A DNA stretch of 64,000 nucleotides, from positions 1 to 64,000 of the forward strand of contig JAHDIK010000016.1 of the NCBI GenBank assembly GCA_020630795.1, read 5' to 3'. Source of the stretch: Colwellia sp. GTDB taxonomy: Bacteria; Pseudomonadota; Gammaproteobacteria; Enterobacterales; Alteromonadaceae. The position numbers and the translations under genes were made by a program. The notes under the pieces were generated by a model, which did not search any database, was not told the DNA's origin, and worked only from the letters and a program-made list of their open reading frames with translations. Every line of letters starts with the position of its first letter. Position 1 is the first letter of the stretch. Positions 8,338-16,208 of this stretch are shown in pieces.

Positions 8338-8751
8338 TTAAATTGATGAAATGCTCGTCACCAAATAAATCCACATAACGAGTAAAACAATATTGGAAAT
8401 AAGAAAAACAGCAAAACGATGAAGTGGATGATTATAAGTAACGTGAATAAAACTATGTACAACTCTTGTGAGTACAAATACCCACGCCATTGTTAACATA
8501 AACACATTGTTAAGCTGCAGTACCAGCATAACAGTGCATAATACGTAAAATAAAATAGGTACTTCGAGTAAATTAGAAAAATTTCTCCCAAGCTTTATAA
8601 CATTTTCAGGAGGCGTTTCACCAACTAACAATTTGTAATAACGAGGATCCACCTGCTTATTTTTAACGCTGGTAAAACGTGATGCCCCTAGTAATATTCC
8701 TATAACAAACGTGAGCAAAACCAACGCAAACATTGGGTAAATATATTCCAT
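8338..8751 (-). CDS. MAPEG family membrane protein
   Basis: A 137-residue protein with four predicted membrane helices. It has the MAPEG pattern (membrane-associated proteins in eicosanoid and glutathione metabolism): GRNFSNLLEVPILFYVLC near residues 56-73 and RVVHSFIHVTYNHPLHRFAVF near 97-117, where the Arg/His/Asn cluster binds glutathione in characterised members. Bacterial members of this short form are mostly uncharacterised. It sits just upstream of the cupin gene on the same strand. Confidence 0.85.
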   Translation of the reverse strand: MEYIYPMFALVLLTFVIGILLGASRFTSVKNKQVDPRYYKLLVGETPPENVIKLGRNFSNLLEVPILFYVLCTVMLVLQLNNVFMLTMAWVFVLTRVVHSFIHVTYNHPLHRFAVFLISNIVLLVMWIYLVTSISSI

Positions 8752-8799
8752 ATCTTTTTTCCTTTATATACATGTTAGCAAGGCTTAAGTTTAAGAAAA

Positions 8800-9195
8800 T
8801 TAGGCTGAAAACTCCTTCAACGCTGCCATCGCTTGTTCGACCTTTTCCGTCTGAACAAAAACATGATCGTGGTAGTAAGCAGCGACTACATTAGCACTAA
8901 TATTATAGCTTGCCAGCTTATTCGCTATTGCAGCAGTTAAACCAACAGCTTCTAGGCTTGAATGAACCGTTAATGTTATTTGGCTAAAACGCCCTTCAAA
9001 CGATAAGTTTTCTTGTATGGCAGTGTCGACAGGTAAAATAAGTGTAAGACCTTCCGATTCAATAAAAGAACCAACAGGATTTAAATGCGCATAATCTGCA
9101 AGCACTCCACTTACAGTACAAAATACAAACTCGCCAGACTGCACTTCTGGTGACATACTCGATAACAGTTTATCTAAAGCTACAATTCCAACCAT
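8800..9195 (-). CDS. ACT-domain protein (YjhW-like)
   Basis: A 131-residue cytosolic protein with a paired-ACT arrangement of about 65 residues each. The first half holds EFVFCTVSG and the second holds SQITLTVHSSLEAVGLTAAIANKLASYNISANVVAAYYHDHVFVQTE, with the typical ACT beta-alpha-beta-beta-alpha-beta order. Stand-alone ACT proteins of this kind are thought to sense amino acids, but no ligand is known for this family. The gene is followed 14 bp upstream by the next minus-strand gene, so these small genes may form a transcript. Confidence 0.8.
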   Translation of the reverse strand: MVGIVALDKLLSSMSPEVQSGEFVFCTVSGVLADYAHLNPVGSFIESEGLTLILPVDTAIQENLSFEGRFSQITLTVHSSLEAVGLTAAIANKLASYNISANVVAAYYHDHVFVQTEKVEQAMAALKEFSA

Positions 9196-9209
9196 TTTTA
9201 CTTCCTCGT

Positions 9210-9521
9210 TTAACGTTTATATTTCAACCATAATTTAACATAAACTGCGTTGCACGTGGCGTTGTCATCCATTTTTCCGTCTCGATCGCAATCAGAGCCC
9301 GTTAAAGATTTTACAACGCCTTTCCCATATTCTTCGATATCTTCAGGTTGAGAGTCTACAACAATCGTTACTTTAGGTGATGCATCTATAAACTCACCTA
9401 CGTCTTTATATGTTGAAAACTCTTCTTTTGAAATAAGTTCATGTATTAAAGGCTTAATCGGCTTGTTTGCATAACAAGAAAAACATACCGAAGTTAACAC
9501 CATAATCAAAAAACGTAACAT
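9210..9521 (-). CDS. Small secreted protein with possible calcium loop
   Basis: A 103-residue protein with an N-terminal signal peptide (residues 1-18, cleavage after CYA or similar). The mature part contains a Cys-flanked acidic loop CDRDGKMDDNATC near residues 78-90. Its DxDxDGxxD spacing resembles calcium loops of dockerin or thrombospondin type 3 repeats, and the two Cys could form a disulphide. I know no family for it. It is 3 bp downstream of the GNAT gene and so probably translated from the same message. Confidence 0.55.
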   Translation of the reverse strand: MLRFLIMVLTSVCFSCYANKPIKPLIHELISKEEFSTYKDVGEFIDASPKVTIVVDSQPEDIEEYGKGVVKSLTGSDCDRDGKMDDNATCNAVYVKLWLKYKR

Positions 9522-9524
9522 TTA

Positions 9525-9992
9525 TTACTCACCTTCAAAACATGTGATGGGGTTGTTTTTATGAATGAGCACATGCATGCCTACACCTTCAATATTAAAG
9601 ACGTTTTCGTTAATGGAATATCCAGCTTTTCGATAAAATTCTTTCGCTGACACTCGCGCATTAGCCCATAAATATTTAACGCCATGCTCAAAAGCAAATA
9701 ACTCGGCGTTTTCAAGTAGCTGACGTCCAATACCTTTTCCTCGGTATTCCTTTAACGTTGCCATTGCTCGAATTTGCATCCCACCGATTGGTGATGAATC
9801 ATTCGGTAGTTGTTGAAACAACGATACAATACCGATAATTTGATTTTGTTCGAACGCGCCAAAATGATGTGTAGTGGGTAAATTGTCTCCCGGAAAAACA
9901 CATTCATTTACAGCAAGTTTCGAGCGTAATACTTTTTGACGTATAAACAACGTATCTGCTGGCGATATTTTTTTAACTACAATCAAGCTCAT
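9525..9992 (-). CDS. GNAT-family N-acetyltransferase
   Basis: A 155-residue single-domain acetyltransferase. The acetyl-CoA-binding motif A is clear at about residues 72-95 (IRAMATLKEYRGKGIGRQLL, with RGKGIG as the pyrophosphate loop). Motif B follows (YLWANARVSAKEFYRKAGYS), which includes the Tyr often acting as general acid. The substrate (small molecule or protein N-terminus) cannot be inferred. It is directly upstream of the small secreted protein gene. Confidence 0.85.
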   Translation of the reverse strand: MSLIVVKKISPADTLFIRQKVLRSKLAVNECVFPGDNLPTTHHFGAFEQNQIIGIVSLFQQLPNDSSPIGGMQIRAMATLKEYRGKGIGRQLLENAELFAFEHGVKYLWANARVSAKEFYRKAGYSINENVFNIEGVGMHVLIHKNNPITCFEGE

Positions 9993-10101
9993 GAATATTC
10001 CTGACTACACATGTTGTTTAGACTAATATTTCAACATTGAAACTTACATGCAATAACAACACAGATACATTCCCCTTCCTTAAACGCTTATATTTCAATA
10101 T

Positions 10102-10917
10102 TTATAAATCGTCTTCACTTGACCAAAAATAGGTTTGGCTGTAACCAACCGACATATCATAAAACCCAACATAACTGGCCTCTACGTCAGTTTTATCTTG
10201 AACAATTGTTAAGTTAGATTTTACGCGGTTAACTTCTTTTGTGCCGTCATAACAATCAAATACATATGATGATGGCTGAATAATGTAGAAAGTTTCATCT
10301 TCAGTTAGGTTATGCTCAATGTTTTCACTCGCACATCCTTGAGAAGCCCCTTCAAGAAAAACATGCCGACTCGACGTAATATTTGCTGGCAATGAAAGGT
10401 TGTTCCAAGCAACGTGAATGTCATCGATAAGCGGCGCGTAATTTTCTTGAACATCGGTGAAGTTTTCTACAACGATAGGAACAGGAAGCTCTATGTCACT
10501 GGTGTATGTGCCACCATCAAATGTAAAGCTAATAGAAAGGTTTTGTATATCTTGCTGATAATCCTCAAGCTCGATCGAATACTTACCTGAACTATCAGAA
10601 ATTACGGTACTGCTTGATTGATAGTAATCTGAAAGGTCGTAACGAGCACCATCAATATGAAGAAAAAATTCACCTTTTTCTTTAACAGCAATATGACGGT
10701 TAGCTTTTAAAACTTTCAATTTGTCGTACTGATCTTCAAACAATCGAACAGTAATTGATGCTGATTTATAGTTGGTGACAAAGTCGCCATCAGAAAGAAA
10801 ATGACTTACAGAAACTTCAAGCCTTAGCTCACTGTCTACATCAAGCTCAGACGAGTCTTTATCATTACATCCCATCAGATAAAAACACATTACAAAAATG
10901 GATAATACGCGGGTCAT
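10102..10917 (-). CDS. Hypothetical lipoprotein, 271 aa
   Basis: Not recognised. The signal peptide ends in a lipobox LMGC (lipidated Cys near residue 17), followed by an acidic linker (NDKDSSELDVDSE) that should favour export to the outer membrane. The rest has the look of immunoglobulin-like beta sandwiches: LRLEVSVSHFLSDG, YSIELEDYQQDIQNLSISFTFDGG, and DDIHVAWNNLSLPANI. A Cys pair (GCASENIEH and VFDCYDG) may form a disulphide. A cell-surface or periplasmic role is likely; no function assigned. Confidence 0.6.
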   Translation of the reverse strand: MTRVLSIFVMCFYLMGCNDKDSSELDVDSELRLEVSVSHFLSDGDFVTNYKSASITVRLFEDQYDKLKVLKANRHIAVKEKGEFFLHIDGARYDLSDYYQSSSTVISDSSGKYSIELEDYQQDIQNLSISFTFDGGTYTSDIELPVPIVVENFTDVQENYAPLIDDIHVAWNNLSLPANITSSRHVFLEGASQGCASENIEHNLTEDETFYIIQPSSYVFDCYDGTKEVNRVKSNLTIVQDKTDVEASYVGFYDMSVGYSQTYFWSSEDDL

Positions 10918-10986
10918 ACACAGTCCTTATAACAAAAAACGTTCTACTATTTTCTGAACAAAAATTAATGTGTGTATGATACTCAA

Positions 10987-11508
10987 TTATTCGCTATTTT
11001 GTTTAACCAAAATTAAGTTTTCGGTGTTAAACCCAAGCTCTTTTGAGATTTTTTTAAATTTATTCAATATTTCTAACGGAACGGTAGGTCTGCGCGACAA
11101 TAACCACAAATAATTAGTATTAGGTCCTGCAACAAACGCGTACTCGTAATTGTCCTGCTCTAGCTCAAACACAACGTACGAACCATAAAAAGGACCAAAG
11201 AATGACACTTTTAGGTATCCCTCATTAGCCGCATTAACTAAATACGCTTTGCCCTCAGCTTCTTTCCATTCATTATTTTGTGGTGAATACCCCTTATTCA
11301 GCACTTTTACATCGCCATTTTTCTTTAAAGAGTATTCAGCAGTTACTTGCTCTAAACCACGTTCGAATGAGTGATCTAAACGGGCAATTTCATACCACTT
11401 TCCTAAATAACGATCTAACTCAAAGTTACTAACAGGTTTAACATTTTCAGGTAATCCAGCGCACGACGACACACATAGAAGAATAAGAACAATCGCAATA
11501 TTTTTCAT
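10987..11508 (-). CDS. blc: Outer-membrane lipocalin (Blc-type)
   Basis: A 173-residue bacterial lipocalin with a lipoprotein signal (lipobox VSSC, Cys near residue 16). The first lipocalin motif is GKWYEIARLDHSFERG, the second is FFGPFYGSYVVFELEQDNYEYAFVAGP, and the third is LWLLSRRP. This matches E. coli Blc in length and motifs. Blc binds fatty acids or lysophospholipids at the outer membrane and is usually tied to envelope stress. It is alone on its strand, next to a decayed gene. High confidence in family, moderate in the symbol. Confidence 0.88.
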   Translation of the reverse strand: MKNIAIVLILLCVSSCAGLPENVKPVSNFELDRYLGKWYEIARLDHSFERGLEQVTAEYSLKKNGDVKVLNKGYSPQNNEWKEAEGKAYLVNAANEGYLKVSFFGPFYGSYVVFELEQDNYEYAFVAGPNTNYLWLLSRRPTVPLEILNKFKKISKELGFNTENLILVKQNSE

Positions 11509-11637
11509 AAAAGTTTTTAGTACTTGTATTTAAAAAGAGAGTTACGCATCAATACGTGTACTGTCGCTATTTAGATTACTTTAGAGATGAATAAATACTA
11601 TACGATTAAGAAAACTCTCGTATTCATATTTTTTAAG

Positions 11638-11963
11638 TCACTTAGAAGAAGACATATAGTTTTTTAGCCCATTCAATTGTAGGGCTTAAACACGGTCAAC
11701 AATGGGGGCGAGTTTAGCGAATCCTTCGGGGTTAATACTGCTAACTTTATATGTCATTTTTACCTTGGTACCGTGCTTACTAGATTCAAACTCCCATCAA
11801 GTCCACCTTGTATTCCCATACCCTGTAATGGGCCTAAACCACCTGTCATGCGTAACAATTTATAAGGTTCTACAAAAGACATTCTCATGTGCTCAGCTGA
11901 TTTCGTTCCGCTTTTTTCACAAAAGCATCCTCCAGCGTATGAGTCGATGGTAAGCGCTTTAGC
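11638..11963 (-). pseudogene. Broken SRPBCC-family gene remnant
   Basis: Reading the minus strand from 11963 gives AKALTIDSYAGGCFCE, then AEHMRMSFVEPYKLLRMTGG and LGPLQGMG, the central part of a SRPBCC (START/Bet v1-like) protein. The frame is lost near 11797. In the shifted frame homology resumes at WEFESSKHGTKVKMTYKV and INPEGFAKLAPIVDRV, meets an in-frame TAA where Gln is expected, and continues ALQLNGLKNY to a TGA at 11638-11640. The first part of the gene is missing, because the YbjQ gene ends at 11966. So it has N-terminal loss, one frameshift and one nonsense codon. There is no intact ORF; it is a decaying remnant. Confidence 0.85.
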
Positions 11964-11965
11964 GT

Positions 11966-12286
11966 TTATTTAAACTTAACAGCCGTACCACTTACACTTA
12001 CCATCATCATGCCGCCTTGAGCGCCAACAACTTCGTAATCTAAGTCGATACCTACAATACCGTCGGCACCTAGGCGTATGGCTTTGTTTTCCATTTCTTC
12101 AAATGCTATTTCTCTCGCTTTTCCCATTTCTTTTTCATAAGAGCCTGAACGCCCTCCGACAATGTCGCGAACAGCGCCGAAGATGTCTTTAAAAATATTT
12201 GCACCTAAAATGGCTTCACCAACAACAATGTCTAAATACGTATCTATTTCTCTACCTTGAACAGTAGGTGTAGTGGTTTTCAGCAT
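11966..12286 (-). CDS. YbjQ/UPF0145 heavy-metal-binding-domain protein
   Basis: A 106-residue protein matching the YbjQ (UPF0145) family from end to end: [27 protein letters not shown], the [19 protein letters not shown] helix, [15 protein letters not shown], and the terminal [13 protein letters not shown]. Members form pentameric rings in crystal structures; the metal-binding name is historical and the role is unknown. It starts 41 bp downstream of the CHMI gene on the same strand. The broken SRPBCC gene begins immediately after its stop. Confidence 0.9.
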   Translation of the reverse strand: MLKTTTPTVQGREIDTYLDIVVGEAILGANIFKDIFGAVRDIVGGRSGSYEKEMGKAREIAFEEMENKAIRLGADGIVGIDLDYEVVGAQGGMMMVSVSGTAVKFK

Positions 12287-12327
12287 GAGTATTTCCTTAT
12301 ATTGATAAAAATTGTGTAAGTAATGCG

Positions 12328-12681
12328 TTATAACACTCGTTTAGCGTACGACGCTTTTTCAATTTCATAAACTTCTACCGTTAAAGAAGTTTCAGAACTA
12401 AAATGACTTTCTAAGCCATTAAGTTCAGAGAGTACTGCTTGAGACAACATCGTTCGCTGTTCTAGCGTTCGCCCTGACAATATTTTTAAACATACATGAA
12501 CAAATAAAGCGTTTTGATTCTCGCCCGACGCAAACTCAACGTAGGGTATGGTTCTTAGTTTAATATCAGTTGGCTCAAATAACTCACTTTTTAAAGCCCC
12601 GTGATATACGGCTTGCATTAAGGTACTTGATGAGATGTTCTTCTCAAGTGGCTTCGCATATTCAATAATACAATGAGGCAT
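12328..12681 (-). CDS. 5-carboxymethyl-2-hydroxymuconate isomerase family (HpaF-like)
   Basis: A 117-residue tautomerase-superfamily protein. After Met removal it starts with Pro2 ([13 protein letters not shown]), the catalytic base of [29 protein letters not shown] fits the characteristic CHMI segment. In E. coli C-type strains the enzyme isomerises CHM in the homoprotocatechuate path; no other hpa genes are nearby, so its substrate here is uncertain. Short same-strand gaps (23 bp upstream, 41 bp downstream) suggest an operon with the DUF1059 and YbjQ genes. Confidence 0.85.
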   Translation of the reverse strand: MPHCIIEYAKPLEKNISSSTLMQAVYHGALKSELFEPTDIKLRTIPYVEFASGENQNALFVHVCLKILSGRTLEQRTMLSQAVLSELNGLESHFSSETSLTVEVYEIEKASYAKRVL

Positions 12682-12704
12682 ATTAATTAACCTTAAATAG
12701 AATA

Positions 12705-12944
12705 TTAGTCTTCGGGTAATTCATTAAATTCTTTCTTTTTGGCTTCAAACCACTCTTGCATGGCATTTGGTTGTTGCATTAATGCTGTTATTCTTTGCAT
12801 GGCTTCCAAATGCTCTGCGTCTTGCTTTTGAAACATTTCCATTCCATGCAGCTTGCTTAGCTCGGCAAGCTCTTCAAATGTTTCGGCTTGAAAAGCTTTC
12901 TCGCAAGCACCACCTAGCTGTTTACATGTCATTGTTTTCATCAT
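12705..12944 (-). CDS. DUF1059-like small protein
   Basis: A 79-residue protein starting MMKTMTCKQLGGAC, which is the DUF1059 opening (MKTMTCKQLGG-x-C). It continues with an alpha-helical acidic/Met-rich body (FEELAELSKLHGMEMFQKQDAEHL) and a WFEAKKKEF end. Start may be the first or the second ATG (12941). No function is known for the family. The conserved Cys pair might matter for redox or metal. It lies in a tight minus-strand run (gaps 23 bp on each side). Confidence 0.8.
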   Translation of the reverse strand: MMKTMTCKQLGGACEKAFQAETFEELAELSKLHGMEMFQKQDAEHLEAMQRITALMQQPNAMQEWFEAKKKEFNELPED

Positions 12945-12967
12945 TATTCCTCTTCTAGCTATTAATA

Positions 12968-13258
12968 TTATGCTTTTGGAGACTCTTCGCTGTTATTATT
13001 TTTAGCGCTTTTGGGTGTAAGTAACCGTGAAACAATTAAAGTAACACCAAAACCTATAATTACGTATAAAATAACCATTGGGGTTTCAAATCCTAATTTT
13101 ACAGCATCTCCATTTTCAAGAATACATTGCCCTGTTGAGTAATCAAATTTCCCACCGAGGTCTAAACAAGAGTCAACCACAGTAAACTTAGTTACGAACC
13201 AAATAACAATAAAACTAGCCAATACACCAATAAACTTTGGAAGTGTGTTTGTATTCAT
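12968..13258 (-). CDS. Two-helix membrane protein with conserved Cys pair
   Basis: A 96-residue protein I do not recognise. One membrane helix covers residues 9-27 and a second about 60-81. The loop between carries SCLDLGGKFDYSTGQC, a Cys-x14-Cys pair (about C31 and C46) placed where it would be exported, compatible with a disulphide. The C-terminal tail is polar and ends in the cytoplasm. It lies between the DUF1059 and DUF1330 genes with gaps of 23 and 15 bp, so it is likely co-transcribed. Confidence 0.6.
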   Translation of the reverse strand: MNTNTLPKFIGVLASFIVIWFVTKFTVVDSCLDLGGKFDYSTGQCILENGDAVKLGFETPMVILYVIIGFGVTLIVSRLLTPKSAKNNNSEESPKA

Positions 13259-13273
13259 AAAATCCTATGTGAA

Positions 13274-13588
13274 TTACTGCTCAGTATGTTTTTCATAGCG
13301 AGATATGATAGTGCCGCTTTTTACTGAACTTTCAAAATATCTTTCCTTCACTTTGACATATTCTGGATCGGAAAAGAAACCATCTAACTTACTTTCATCA
13401 CTAAACGTAATGGTAAATACTCTATTAATATCAGGGTTGTCTTGCGTAATAAGTACTTCAGATACAACAAAGTCGTAACCAAAGCTCCCTTCATAACTTG
13501 CTAAAATGGGCTTCATTGCAGCCCTGTATTGCTCATACATAGTGTCGTCAATGACATTTAAACCAACAAGTATTTCATACGACATCAT
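13274..13588 (-). CDS. DUF1330-like dimeric alpha/beta barrel protein
   Basis: A 104-residue protein of the DUF1330/ferredoxin-like dimeric alpha-beta barrel kind: YEILVGLNVIDDTMYEQYRAAMKPILASYEGSFGYDFVVSE, then RVFTITFSDESKLDGFFSDPEYVKVKERYF, which is the typical DUF1330 segment. Function is unknown; the fold is shared with antibiotic monooxygenases and EthD-type proteins. It starts at 13588 with SD AGGAG about 6 bp upstream. It is the first of four closely spaced minus-strand genes (13588 to 12705). Confidence 0.75.
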   Translation of the reverse strand: MMSYEILVGLNVIDDTMYEQYRAAMKPILASYEGSFGYDFVVSEVLITQDNPDINRVFTITFSDESKLDGFFSDPEYVKVKERYFESSVKSGTIISRYEKHTEQ

Positions 13589-13669
13589 CTACTCCTTTAT
13601 TTATTATTTACGTATTAATTTGCATTTTCTATCAATCATTGAAAAGGTTTTCAACGAGTAATATACCGT

Positions 13670-13707
13670 TGCTTAAGTACTTTGTTAAACCTAAAAGTAC
13701 GTAAGCA
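13670..13707. repeat. Imperfect inverted repeat downstream of NTF2-like gene
   Basis: TGCTTAAGTACTTT at the left and AAAGTACGTAAGCA at the right, 14-bp arms with one mismatch. It lies just beyond the NTF2-like gene stop on the minus strand. It may end that transcript, but no T-tract follows. Confidence 0.45.
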
Positions 13708-13722
13708 GCATTGTAAAATCGT

Positions 13723-14061
13723 TTAATCTTCTCTTCCAATATACGCTCTAATCGATTCAATTTTACCATTGCTGTTGAACGTAATAATGTCTGTAACAAA
13801 CAAAACTTCCTCGCCATTAACTACAATTTTTAGTTCACCAATGACTGTGTTTCCTGACTCAAATATTCGTAACACTTCAATTTGAATAGACTCAGATGCA
13901 TCAAAGTTCTTCTGAGTTTCATTTACTGCGTTAGTTTTACCTTTAACCGATATTTTCCAGTCTCTCAGTAAAACGTCATCCGCAAGCATGTCAGAAACTT
14001 TGTCTATGTCCATTGCAGCATAGTATTCAAGGTACATTTTAAATTTGGGGGTGTTTAACAT
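13723..14061 (-). CDS. NTF2/SnoaL-like protein
   Basis: A 112-residue protein with the SnoaL/NTF2 cone fold pattern: an N-terminal helix (FKMYLEYYAAMDIDKVSDMLADDVLLRDWKISVKGK), then a beta-sheet (IQIEVLRIFESGNTVIGELKIVVNG, FVTDIITFNSNGKIESIRAYIG). The acidic/aromatic pattern fits ketosteroid isomerase-like proteins, but no substrate is implied. It is the only gene on this short transcript and is preceded by 365 bp without a gene. Confidence 0.75.
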   Translation of the reverse strand: MLNTPKFKMYLEYYAAMDIDKVSDMLADDVLLRDWKISVKGKTNAVNETQKNFDASESIQIEVLRIFESGNTVIGELKIVVNGEEVLFVTDIITFNSNGKIESIRAYIGRED

Positions 14062-14426
14062 AATAAATCCTTATATCATCATTATTTTGACCGTGTTTAC
14101 GCGCCAAAGGCGCGCAGCATAAATAGCTTGCCCGTATATTTTTATTTACTTTCTATACGAATAAGCAAGATACGTTAATCATTTGAAATCGTTCCACCTG
14201 ATTTCAGTGTTATGTTCAAAAATAACACACCATTTTTTCCTACGGTATATACAAACGAATGCAATACTATTCTAATAGGTTTAATACGTATTTTTTCGAT
14301 AGAGATCCAGCCTCACACGCTTGAACTATCGATTAACCATGGCACAATCTGTAATACCTCCAAACGCACTTTCTCAATTCATAACGCTAAATAAATAAAA
14401 TTAACAGAGCGAAATTAATAACTATT
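14062..14426. other. Gene-poor interval (365 bp)
   Basis: No gene with homology is visible. There is a small GC-rich hairpin at about 14100-14117 (GCGCC-aaa-GGCGC), which may end a transcript, and a few short open frames up to about 60 codons on either strand that lack a start, a ribosome site or recognisable content. It probably contains the promoter of the NTF2-like gene at the left end. Confidence 0.5.
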
Positions 14427-14696
14427 CTAGTTCAGCCGTTTTCTGACCCGTAATACAAATAATGAACAACAAAAATATCCAGCAAATTGCCCAAAAAGAA
14501 ACAAAATCATTTTAGGTATAAAATCAGTTTCTTCACTAAAAAAACTCAGTACAAAAATTGCGGGCGCCACAAGTACGTCGTATCCATAAATCGTTATTTC
14601 AGTGTTGTAAAAATGGAATAAAAAGAAAACAAAACCGATAAACATGCCGATCAAACCAACAAGCGTTGAAAGTCGATAGTAAGAGAATAGTCGCAT
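14427..14696 (-). CDS. Small membrane protein, three helices
   Basis: An 89-residue protein with about three hydrophobic segments (residues 12-29, 38-53, 60-82) and a basic C-terminus (RVRKRLN). I do not recognise the family. Overlapping frames on both strands look poorer. Start at 14696 (ATG). It stands alone between two gene-poor stretches. Confidence is moderate and rests on hydrophobic pattern only. Confidence 0.45.
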   Translation of the reverse strand: MRLFSYYRLSTLVGLIGMFIGFVFFLFHFYNTEITIYGYDVLVAPAIFVLSFFSEETDFIPKMILFLFGQFAGYFCCSLFVLRVRKRLN

Positions 14697-14924
14697 AAAG
14701 TTGAGTGCAGATAGATGATTTAAATAACTTAAAATATGGGGTGTAGTTAAATAAGTTCAATGCACTACACTCGATAATCGGGCTTAAATTTACGTACGGC
14801 GCTATGTAATGCTGCACTGTAACACTGGACTACATCAGCGTTTTTGAAATAATAAATGAAAGCGTATAGCTATACGCCAAGGTATGAGATAATTAATGCA
14901 CACCACATTAACCCAAGATTATTT

Positions 14925-15161
14925 ATGAAACTTTTAGTTCGCAACTTATCACGCTCAACAACTGAGCAAGAAATACGCATTTTGTTTTCTGCTCACGGAA
15001 CAGTAACTGAGTGCACTTTGGTATTAGACCAAGAAACAGCAAAATCTAAAGGTTTTGGATTTGTAGAAATGCCAAACGAAAGTGAGGCAAAAGCTGCATT
15101 ATCAGCTTTGCATGAAACACGAGTAGCAAAGAATAGAATTAGAGTAAAAATCGCGCAGTAA
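14925..15161 (+). CDS. Single-RRM RNA-binding protein
   Basis: A 78-residue single RNA-recognition motif protein: RNP2 (KLLVRNLS, residues 2-9) and RNP1 (KGFGFVEM, about 45-52), with the remaining strands ending IRVKIAQ. An in-frame ATG at 14856 would add 23 residues with no RRM homology, so the start at 14925 is preferred, giving a 5' leader. Bacterial RRM proteins of this size, known from cyanobacteria and gammaproteobacteria, bind RNA and are often cold-induced; here that is inference. A perfect hairpin plus T-tract ends the transcript at 15216-15246. Confidence 0.85.
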   Translation: MKLLVRNLSRSTTEQEIRILFSAHGTVTECTLVLDQETAKSKGFGFVEMPNESEAKAALSALHETRVAKNRIRVKIAQ

Positions 15162-15215
15162 CAAGGAGTGTTTCACTCAATATTTACAAGTCAATATTTT
15201 AAAAAAATGTGCACA

Positions 15216-15246
15216 AACGCCTAACGATAGTAATCGAGGCGTTTTT
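15216..15246 (+). terminator. Terminator of the RRM gene
   Basis: Perfect 7-bp stem AACGCCT/AGGCGTT with a 14-base loop and TTTTT at the 3' side. It lies 55 bp after the RRM stop and just before the stop of the convergent VOC gene. Confidence 0.75.
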
Positions 15247-15249
15247 CAA

Positions 15250-15633
15250 TTAACTATATTTTTTATCGACTCGCCACGGCGGATTTAACCGGTTATCTCC
15301 TGCCCAATACAGTTTTATTTTATTACCCGAAGGATCATAAATAACGGCTTCTCGCCACAAATAACTTTGATTTGTTGGCAACTGCTCAAACTCAACACCT
15401 CGCTCTAGAAGTGTAGCAACCCACTCATCAAGTGCTTCATGTTCAAAATAGATCACCGCACCATTTTTATAACTCGCGCTATCTAATGCTAACGAAAATG
15501 AACTATTGCCTTCTGGGCATTCAAAGCGAGCATAGTGCGGTGTATCAACAATTTGTGTAAAGCCTAACGTTAGATAAAATGCCGTTGCCTTGGGCATATC
15601 ACTAACAGGTAATGTAACTTGATTAAGATTCAT
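15250..15633 (-). CDS. VOC-family (glyoxalase/dioxygenase-like) protein
   Basis: A 127-residue protein with two beta-alpha-beta-beta-beta modules: VTLPVSDMPKATAFYLTLGFTQIVDTPHYARFECP in the first and VIYFEHEALDEWVATLLERGVEFEQLP ending WREAVIYDPSGNKIKLYWAGDN in the second. A metal site may use the conserved Asp/Glu of the YDPSGNKIKLYW strand; the first His position is not obvious. Function unassigned. Gap of 8 bp to the VanZ gene upstream suggests co-transcription. Confidence 0.85.
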   Translation of the reverse strand: MNLNQVTLPVSDMPKATAFYLTLGFTQIVDTPHYARFECPEGNSSFSLALDSASYKNGAVIYFEHEALDEWVATLLERGVEFEQLPTNQSYLWREAVIYDPSGNKIKLYWAGDNRLNPPWRVDKKYS

Positions 15634-15641
15634 AAAAGCTC

Positions 15642-16040
15642 CTAGTGCTTGTGCGTATACTGGCTAATCCATCGCGTAATAAAACTAAACAAAACAATGC
15701 CTACAAGATCAGCTATTAAGTCAGTAATGTCGAGCGTTCTACTTGGTACAAAAAATTGGCTCAACTCTTCAATTAACGCAAAACCCAAAACAACTAATGA
15801 ACCAATATACATATTACATGAAGCTATTGAGAGTGTTTTAAGCTTAAACGCGAAGTTTACACCTAGCGCCAAAACCCCAAATAAACATAAATGCCCTAAC
15901 TTATCGCCGTACGGAATTTTAGCAATAAAATCAAAAAATACGCTTGGTTGGCCTGTATTAGCCAAATAGATAACCCAGAGTATAAAACCTAAAAAGATAC
16001 CCGATAATACCGAAACTATTTTGTATACCATTGTATTCAA
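15642..16040 (-). CDS. VanZ family protein
   Basis: A 132-residue membrane protein with four predicted helices. It has the VanZ-like features: IPYGDKLGHLCLFGVLALGVNFAF, IEELSQFFVPSRTLDITDLIADLVGIVLF (the conserved E-x-x-Q and RT-x-D-x-x-D-x-x-x-N/D-x-x-G segment). VanZ proteins are linked to teicoplanin tolerance in enterococci, but most members have unknown roles. It lies 8 bp upstream of the VOC gene. Confidence 0.85.
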   Translation of the reverse strand: MNTMVYKIVSVLSGIFLGFILWVIYLANTGQPSVFFDFIAKIPYGDKLGHLCLFGVLALGVNFAFKLKTLSIASCNMYIGSLVVLGFALIEELSQFFVPSRTLDITDLIADLVGIVLFSFITRWISQYTHKH

Positions 16041-16208
16041 TTAATTGAACCTCCACCGTACTTGTAATTTACTATGATAATGCGAGTGATGATAGCTACC
16101 ACTGTCGTTTATTAACAACCTTACAATGCCTCACTAAAAAATAGTGCATTGTTAACCATTAACGATTAAACTCACATGCAAATTAATATTTTTATATGCA
16201 AATTAATT

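Noticed and set aside
11702..11953. Plus-strand open frame of 83 codons
   Set aside because: It is the antisense of the broken SRPBCC gene, which explains the bases far better.
13632..13817. Minus-strand open frame of 61 codons
   Set aside because: Overlaps the end of the NTF2-like gene in another frame; no ribosome site or family resemblance.
14190..14400. Possible gene remnant in the gap upstream of the NTF2-like gene
   Set aside because: Frames on both strands give no recognisable protein segment; a 12-base match to a stretch near 22171 is within chance for AT-rich DNA.
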